Assembly (NCBI RefSeq): GCF_019710585.1
Contig: NZ_JAIFZQ010000020.1
Coordinates: 526,256-590,255, forward strand
Source: Arthrobacter sp. MAHUQ-56
GTDB taxonomy: Bacteria; Actinomycetota; Actinomycetes; Actinomycetales; Micrococcaceae
DNA length: 64,000 nucleotides
Reading direction: 5' to 3'
Below are positions 59,149 to 64,000 of this stretch, piece after piece. The notes beneath the pieces are model-generated. The model worked only from the letters and a program-made list of their open reading frames with translations, ran no database searches and had not been told where the DNA came from. Made by a program: the position numbers and the translations under genes. Within the stretch, counting starts at the first letter, position 1. The number at the start of each line of letters is the position of its first letter.

Positions 59149-59532
59149 ATGGCCATCGCCATTAACAAGAAGCGTACGAACAAGAGCAAGGCTGCTGCCC
59201 GCAGCCGCCGCCAGCTTCGTATCCGCAAGCGCATTGCCGGTACGGCTGCCCGCCCCCGCCTGGTGGTCAACCGCTCCGCACGCCACGTATTTGTCCAGGT
59301 TGTCGACGACAGCATTGGGCAGACCGTAGCAAGCGCGTCCACTCTGGAAGCTGACCTCCGTGCATTCGACGGTGACAAGACTGCCAAGGCCAAGCGCGTT
59401 GGCGAGCTCGTCGCCGAACGTGCCAAGGCTGCCGGCGTAGAGGCTGTCGTTTTCGACCGTGGTGGTAACAAGTACCACGGCCGCATCGCAGCCGTCGCCG
59501 ACGGTGCACGCGAAGGTGGGCTGTCACTGTGA
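59149..59532 (+). CDS. rplR: 50S ribosomal protein L18
   Basis: L18 binds 5S rRNA with L5 and L25. 127 residues with a very basic N-terminus ([20 protein letters not shown]) and the conserved [18 protein letters not shown] and [20 protein letters not shown]. Its end overlaps rpsE by 4 bases. Confidence 0.97.
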   Translation: MAIAINKKRTNKSKAAARSRRQLRIRKRIAGTAARPRLVVNRSARHVFVQVVDDSIGQTVASASTLEADLRAFDGDKTAKAKRVGELVAERAKAAGVEAVVFDRGGNKYHGRIAAVADGAREGGLSL

Positions 59533-60245
59533 CCGAAGCAAACAAGGAAAAGGACACTGTGTCTGCAGATCAGAAGGCTCCCGAGGCCGCAGCTGCTGAG
59601 ACCACTGCCCCCGCTGCCGAGGACCGCCGTGGTGGCGCCCGTCGCGGCGAGCGTGGCGACCGCGGCCAGGGCCGCGGCGACCGCGGTGGCCGTGGCGGCC
59701 GCGACGGTGGCCGTGAAGCCGAAAAGAACCAGTTCGTAGAGCGCGTTGTCACCATCAACCGCGTTTCCAAGGTCGTCAAGGGTGGTCGTCGCTTCAGCTT
59801 CACCGCACTGGTCGTCGTTGGTGACGGTAACGGCATGGTCGGCGTCGGCTACGGCAAGGCTAAGGAAGTTCCCGCTGCTATCGCCAAGGGCGTTGAAGAG
59901 GCCAAGAAGTCCTTCTTCCGCGTTCCCCGCGTTGGCAACACCATCCCGCACCGCGTACAGGGTGAAGCCGCCGCCGGCGTCGTCATGCTGCGTCCGGCTT
60001 CCGCCGGTACCGGTGTTATCGCCGGTGGTCCGGTCCGTGCAGTACTGGAGTGCGTGGGCATCCACGACATCCTCTCCAAGTCGCTCGGTTCCTCCAACGC
60101 CATCAACATCGTTCACGCGACTGTTGACGCCCTCAAGCGCCTCGAAGAGCCGGCATCCGTGGCAGCACGCCGCGGCCTGCCGCTGGACGAGGTTGCTCCC
60201 CAGGCACTGGTGAAGGCCCTCCTCGCCCCGAAGGCAGGTGTCTAG
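59529..60245 (+). CDS. rpsE: 30S ribosomal protein S5 with RG-rich N-terminal extension
   Basis: S5 lines the mRNA entry tunnel with S3 and S4. The 238-residue protein is about 70 residues longer than E. coli S5. The extra N-terminal part is alanine/glutamate-rich (1-32), then a run of RG/RGG repeats (about 33-63, e.g. [20 protein letters not shown]). The core follows with [19 protein letters not shown], the spectinomycin loop region [19 protein letters not shown] and the C-terminal domain. It begins at GTG 59529, overlapping rplR. Confidence 0.97.
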   Translation: MTEANKEKDTVSADQKAPEAAAAETTAPAAEDRRGGARRGERGDRGQGRGDRGGRGGRDGGREAEKNQFVERVVTINRVSKVVKGGRRFSFTALVVVGDGNGMVGVGYGKAKEVPAAIAKGVEEAKKSFFRVPRVGNTIPHRVQGEAAAGVVMLRPASAGTGVIAGGPVRAVLECVGIHDILSKSLGSSNAINIVHATVDALKRLEEPASVAARRGLPLDEVAPQALVKALLAPKAGV

Positions 60246-60247
60246 TC

Positions 60248-60454
60248 ATGGCTAAGAACCTGGTCCCCTCCGACGCTCAGTTGGAGATCACTCAGATCAA
60301 GTCCGCCATTGGCGGCAAGCAGAACCAGCGCGACACCCTGCGGTCCCTCGGCCTGAAGCGGATCGGACACACCGTTGTCCGCACCGCCGACGCCGTGACC
60401 GTCGGAATGCTCAACACGGTTCCGCACCTGGTAAAGGTAGAGGAGGCGAAGTAA
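60248..60454 (+). CDS. rpmD: 50S ribosomal protein L30
   Basis: A 68-residue protein with the family pattern [20 protein letters not shown] followed by [13 protein letters not shown]. Many bacteria lack L30, but actinobacteria keep it. It lies two bases after rpsE and its stop meets the rplO start, so translation is coupled. Confidence 0.97.
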   Translation: MAKNLVPSDAQLEITQIKSAIGGKQNQRDTLRSLGLKRIGHTVVRTADAVTVGMLNTVPHLVKVEEAK

Positions 60455-60940
60455 ATGGCAGAGAACACTGCTGATAAGGCACAGGCTGCTGAGAAGCAGA
60501 ACGCCCTGAAGGTTCACCACCTGCGTCCCGCCCCGGGTGCCAAGACCGCCAAGACCCGTGTTGGTCGTGGTGAGGCATCCAAGGGTAAGACCGCCGGTCG
60601 CGGTACCAAGGGTACGGCAGCCCGCTACCAGGTGAAGGCTGGCTTTGCCGGCGGCCAGCTGCCGCTGCACATGCGCCTGCCGAAGCTTCGCGGCTTCAAG
60701 AACCCGTTCCGGGTCGAATTCCAGGTGGTAAACCTGGACAAGCTCAACGAGCTGTTCCCGGAAGGTGGCGCTGTCACCGTGGAGAACCTGGTCGAAAAGG
60801 GTGCCGTTCGCAAGAACCAGCCCGTCAAGGTGCTGGGCACCGGCGACATCACCGTCAAGGTTGACGTCACCGCCCACGCATTCTCGGCCAGCGCCGCAGA
60901 AAAGATTGCTGCAGCAGGCGGAAGCACCACCGCCCTCTAA
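60455..60940 (+). CDS. rplO: 50S ribosomal protein L15
   Basis: L15 is a late 50S assembly protein. The 161-residue sequence has an ~18-residue N-terminal extension, then [20 protein letters not shown] and the glycine/lysine-rich segment [20 protein letters not shown] with [13 protein letters not shown]. The last gene before a very strong terminator, so secY has its own promoter. Confidence 0.98.
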   Translation: MAENTADKAQAAEKQNALKVHHLRPAPGAKTAKTRVGRGEASKGKTAGRGTKGTAARYQVKAGFAGGQLPLHMRLPKLRGFKNPFRVEFQVVNLDKLNELFPEGGAVTVENLVEKGAVRKNQPVKVLGTGDITVKVDVTAHAFSASAAEKIAAAGGSTTAL

Positions 60941-60956
60941 GGACGGCGCCAGCTGT

Positions 60957-61005
60957 AAAAACTCCCGGTATCCGCGGGCTTCGGCCCCGGATACCGGGAG
61001 TTTTT
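60957..61005 (+). terminator. spc-operon terminator
   Basis: A perfect 18-bp stem starting with AAAAA and ending with TTTTT (60957-60974 with 60988-61005) carries an inner GGGC-TTCG-GCCC tetraloop hairpin. It lies 16 bases after rplO and should terminate in both directions. Confidence 0.95.
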
Positions 61006-61151
61006 CACTTCCGCCGGGCGTATTTTTCCCGCCACCGGGCGCACGATCGAGCCTGCGGATTGTTCGCATGGCGCATACAACCGTTAGACTCGGTTGTCGG
61101 GATCTATCGAATTCCCTCACCCCACTCTTTATTGACACCACAGGAGGACGC

Positions 61152-62462
61152 TTGCTTAGCGCATTTGGCCGGGCCTTTCGCACGCCTGATCTGCGACGCA
61201 AGTTGTTGTTCACGCTGGGAATCATCACCATCTTCCGCTTGGGCGCTTTCATTCCCTCGCCAGGTGTGGACTACCAGAATGTCCAGCAATGCTTGCAGAA
61301 CGGTCAGACTGCCGGCGGGCTCTACCAGCTCGTTAACCTGTTCAGCGGCGGGGCCTTGCTCCAGGTGTCCATCTTCGCCCTGGGCATCATGCCCTACATC
61401 ACGGCCAGCATCATCGTCCAGCTCCTGCGGGTGGTCATTCCGCGGTTCCAGCAGCTGTACGAGGAGGGCGCGTCGGGGCAGTCCAAGCTGACCCAGTACA
61501 CGCGCTACCTCACCATCGCGCTGGGCCTGCTCAACGCAACCACCCTGGTGTCCCTGGCCCGCTCCGGCCAGCTGCTTCCCGGCTGCCAGCTGCCGGTGAT
61601 CCCCGACTCCAGCGTCATCACCACGATCCTGATCATCATCACGCTCACGGCCGGCACCGGCCTGATCATGTGGATGGGCGAGCTCGTCACCGAGAAGGGC
61701 GTGGGCAACGGCATGTCGTTGCTCATCTTCACGTCCATCGCGGCGCAGTTCCCCACATCGCTTGGCGCGATCTGGACCTCGCAGGGTCCCGGCACGTTCT
61801 TCCTCGTCCTGGTGGTGGGCCTGCTGACCGTGGCGCTGGTGGTCTTCGTTGAACAGTCGCAGCGCCGCATCCCCGTCCAGTACGCCAAGCGCATGATCGG
61901 CAGGCGGACCGTGGGCGGCACCAGCACCTACATTCCCATCAAGGTGAACATGGCCGGCGTCATTCCGGTGATCTTCGCTTCCTCAATGCTCTACATTCCC
62001 GGCCTGATTGCGCAGTTCAACCAGCCGAAGAACGGCGAGCAGCTCCAGCCCTGGGTTGAATGGATCAACAACAACCTGACCCGCGGCGACCACCCGATCT
62101 ACATGGCCGTTTACTTCGTCCTGATCGTGTTTTTCACCTACTTCTACGTCGCGATTACCTTCAACCCTGAAGAGGTCTCCGACAACATGAAGAAGTATGG
62201 CGGCTTCATACCAGGTATCCGCGCCGGCCGGCCGACCGCGGACTACCTGCAGTACGTGCTTTCCCGGATCACTCTTCCCGGTGCCCTGTACCTGGGCTTC
62301 GTGGCGCTGATTCCGCTGGTGGCGCTCGTGCTGATCAACGCGAACCAGAACTTCCCGTTCGGTGGCACCTCGATCCTGATCATGGTGGGCGTTGGCCTGG
62401 AAACCGTCAAACAAATTGATGCGCAGCTACAACAACGTCACTACGAAGGGCTTTTGCGATGA
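61152..62462 (+). CDS. secY: Preprotein translocase subunit SecY
   Basis: SecY is the channel of the Sec export machinery. From TTG 61152, with AGGAGG four bases upstream, it is 436 residues with ten membrane helices. The N-terminus is LLSAFGRAFRTPDLRRKLL, the plug/helix-2 region is around GGALLQVSIFALGIMPYITASI, and the ribosome-binding loop includes QRRIPVQYAKRMIGRR. Its stop overlaps the adk start (ATGA), so the two are coupled. SecY-adk linkage is conserved. Confidence 0.97.
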   Translation: MLSAFGRAFRTPDLRRKLLFTLGIITIFRLGAFIPSPGVDYQNVQQCLQNGQTAGGLYQLVNLFSGGALLQVSIFALGIMPYITASIIVQLLRVVIPRFQQLYEEGASGQSKLTQYTRYLTIALGLLNATTLVSLARSGQLLPGCQLPVIPDSSVITTILIIITLTAGTGLIMWMGELVTEKGVGNGMSLLIFTSIAAQFPTSLGAIWTSQGPGTFFLVLVVGLLTVALVVFVEQSQRRIPVQYAKRMIGRRTVGGTSTYIPIKVNMAGVIPVIFASSMLYIPGLIAQFNQPKNGEQLQPWVEWINNNLTRGDHPIYMAVYFVLIVFFTYFYVAITFNPEEVSDNMKKYGGFIPGIRAGRPTADYLQYVLSRITLPGALYLGFVALIPLVALVLINANQNFPFGGTSILIMVGVGLETVKQIDAQLQQRHYEGLLR

Positions 62463-63037
62463 CGAGAATGCTGATTATTGGACCTCCCGGTTCCGGAAAA
62501 GGAACGCAGGCGGAGCGGATCTCAGAACGCCTCGGCGTTGTGGCCATCTCCACCGGCGACATCTTCCGGGCCAACGTGAAGGGCGAAACCCCGCTCGGCA
62601 TCGAGGCCAAGAAGTACATGGACAACGGTGACTTCGTTCCGGACAGCGTGACCAACAAGATGGTCCGCGACCGCCTGAACGAGCCCGACGTCGACAACGG
62701 CTTCCTGCTGGACGGCTACCCGCGCACTACCGCGCAGGTGGACTACCTCGACGAGATCCTCGCCAACGGCGACGAGAAGCTCGACGTCGTCCTGCAGCTG
62801 ACCGCTGACGACGAGGAACTGGTGCACCGGCTTTTGGGCCGTGCGAAGGAGACGGGCCGGAGCGACGACAACGAAGCCGTCATCCGCCACCGCCTGGACC
62901 TCTACCACGAGCAGACCGAAGCCGTCGTGGCAAAGTACGCCGAGCGCGGCATCCTCACCCAGGTCGACGGGATTGGTCCCATCGACGAGGTGACCAACCG
63001 CGTGATGCAGGCCATCAAGGCGGCACAGGCAGCCTGA
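62459..63037 (+). CDS. adk: Adenylate kinase (short form)
   Basis: Adk interconverts ATP+AMP and 2 ADP. The 192-residue protein has the P-loop GPPGSGKGTQAERI, the AMP-binding STGDIFRAN and LLDGYPRTTAQVDYL, and the LID region around LLGRAKETGRSDDNEAVI. The LID is short and lacks the cysteine zinc site, as in actinobacteria; E. coli Adk has 214 residues. Its ATG overlaps secY. A hairpin follows. Confidence 0.97.
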   Translation: MTRMLIIGPPGSGKGTQAERISERLGVVAISTGDIFRANVKGETPLGIEAKKYMDNGDFVPDSVTNKMVRDRLNEPDVDNGFLLDGYPRTTAQVDYLDEILANGDEKLDVVLQLTADDEELVHRLLGRAKETGRSDDNEAVIRHRLDLYHEQTEAVVAKYAERGILTQVDGIGPIDEVTNRVMQAIKAAQAA

Positions 63038-63057
63038 CCCAGGCGCCCCCATCGAGC

Positions 63058-63088
63058 GAGGCTCCTCCCGGCAACCGGGAGGAGCCTC
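63058..63088 (+). terminator. Hairpin between adk and map
   Basis: A perfect 14-bp stem (63058-63071 with 63075-63088) on a CAA loop lies 20 bases after adk and just before the map ribosome-binding site. It lacks a U-tract, so it may attenuate rather than fully stop transcription. Confidence 0.6.
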
Positions 63089-63111
63089 AGCCATGTGAAA
63101 GGACAAACACC

Positions 63112-63939
63112 ATGGCCTTCGGCCAGCCCCGGATCGAATACAAGAACAATGCCCAGATGCGCACCATGCACGAGGCCGGGCTGGTCCTCAGCCGCGCGCT
63201 GGACGCCGCCGTGGCAGCCGCGGTGCCGGGGGTCACCACCAAGCACCTGGATGACGTCTTCGCCGCCGTCCTGAACGAGGCGGGGGCCAAGTCCAACTTC
63301 CTCGGCTACCACGGCTTCCCGGCCACCATCTGCACTTCGGTCAATGATGAAGTGGTCCACGGCATCCCCGGCAGCCGCGTGCTGCAGGACGGCGACATCA
63401 TTTCCATCGACGGCGGCGCAATCGTCAACGGCTGGCACTCCGACTCCGCGCGCACCGTCATCGTGGGCACTGCCGACCCCGAGGACCAGAGACTCTCGGA
63501 CGTCACACACGCAGCCATGTGGCGGGGCATCGCCGCCCTGGCCAAGGGCACGCATGTGGGTGACATCGGCGCCGCCATCGACGACTATGTCTCTTCCGTG
63601 CCGGGCAAGCCGCTGGGCATCCTGGAGGACTACGTGGGCCATGGCATCGGCTCCGAAATGCACATGGCACCGGACGTGCTCAACTACCGCACCAACCACC
63701 GCGGCCCCAGGATCAAGCCCGGCCTCTGCCTTGCCATCGAGCCGATGCTGGTCCGCGGCGGCATCGACACTGCCGTCCTCGAGGACGACTGGACCGTGGT
63801 GACCACCGACGGCAAGCGCTCCTGCCAGTGGGAGCACTCCGTGGCGGTCCACGAGAAGGGCATCTGGGTGCTGTCAGCGCCCGACGGCGGCGCGGAGCAC
63901 CTGGAGCCGCTCGGCGTCACCCCCGTGCCGATTCCGTAG
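63112..63939 (+). CDS. map: Type I methionine aminopeptidase
   Basis: Map removes the initiator methionine from nascent proteins. The 275-residue enzyme has the five metal ligands in order: D in SIDGGAIVNGWHSDSAR (two aspartates), H in GHGIGSEMHMAP, E in AIEPMLVRGG, and E in WEHSVAVHEKG. A ~15-residue N-terminal helix precedes the core. AAAGGA precedes the ATG. It follows secY-adk as in many actinobacteria, but beyond a hairpin. Confidence 0.96.
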   Translation: MAFGQPRIEYKNNAQMRTMHEAGLVLSRALDAAVAAAVPGVTTKHLDDVFAAVLNEAGAKSNFLGYHGFPATICTSVNDEVVHGIPGSRVLQDGDIISIDGGAIVNGWHSDSARTVIVGTADPEDQRLSDVTHAAMWRGIAALAKGTHVGDIGAAIDDYVSSVPGKPLGILEDYVGHGIGSEMHMAPDVLNYRTNHRGPRIKPGLCLAIEPMLVRGGIDTAVLEDDWTVVTTDGKRSCQWEHSVAVHEKGIWVLSAPDGGAEHLEPLGVTPVPIP

Positions 63940-63970
63940 GGTCCCGCTCCCCGTGAAGCAGGTAGCGCCA

Positions 63971-64000
63971 GGTGTCGTTTTGACGGTTCAAAACGACACC
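63971..64000. repeat. Perfect 13-bp palindrome at the right edge
   Basis: GGTGTCGTTTTGA (63971-63983) and TCAAAACGACACC (63988-64000) are exact inverted repeats around CGGT. It lies 31 bases after map and may extend beyond the window. It resembles a terminator stem or a dispersed intergenic palindrome, similar in style to the one at 20055. Confidence 0.75.

Noticed and set aside
59640..59720. RGG repeats in rpsE as a tandem DNA repeat or mobile insertion
   Set aside because: The codons vary and the frame is intact, so it is a protein-level repeat, not a DNA satellite.

Overview
The window is a high-GC actinobacterial chromosome segment. A mycothiol synthase (mshD) next to a GlnR-type regulator, frequent GTG/TTG starts, an actinobacterial-type phosphofructokinase and the ribosomal operon layout point to the Micrococcaceae, most likely Arthrobacter or Pseudarthrobacter. 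Most of the window is conserved housekeeping sequence. Nothing in it is an obviously new defence or mobile system: I see no CRISPR array, integrase, transposase or rRNA.

Layout. 1-1.2 kb: the end of a WXG100/polymorphic-toxin-like locus on the minus strand. 1.2-6.2 kb: minus-strand genes for a small membrane protein, folA, thyA, a NUDIX-phosphatase fusion (MutT1-like) and polyphosphate kinase. 6.2-8 kb: mshD and glnR. 8.3-14.4 kb: a membrane protein, a 37-residue membrane peptide, a nitrobindin-like protein, a flavoprotein, ygfZ with a coupled ankyrin gene, an MFS pump and a GNAT gene. 14.4-15.5 kb: pfkA. 15.7-20 kb: an envelope-stress module made of two divergent operons, in which three proteins carry PspC domains and one of these is the sensor kinase of a kinase/NarL-type regulator pair. 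20.1-21.3 kb: an aminotransferase.

From 21.6 kb the translation and transcription core runs on the plus strand: tRNA-Trp, secE, nusG, rplK, rplA, then two paralogous GNAT genes, then the L10 leader with rplJ-rplL. After a small insertion (YbaK-type deacylase, thiolase, lipoprotein) come rpoB-rpoC and the str operon (rpsL, rpsG, fusA, tuf). A second insertion (a 1395-residue membrane protein, a 41-residue membrane peptide, mntH and a GH1 glucosidase) precedes the S10 operon (rpsJ to rpsQ). A terminator and a 477-bp gap separate it from the spc operon (rplN to rplO, lacking rpsN), followed by secY-adk and map.

Points of most interest are: RG-rich disordered extensions on both S3 and S5, which lie together at the ribosomal mRNA entry site; a group of genes whose -10-like hexamer lies 6-10 bases from the start codon with no Shine-Dalgarno sequence (leaderless candidates); the divergent PspC module with a perfect inverted repeat between its promoters; long intergenic palindromes at 20.06 kb and at the right edge; and the missing S14 gene. 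Functions are assigned from recognisable motifs and gene order only; no database search was run.
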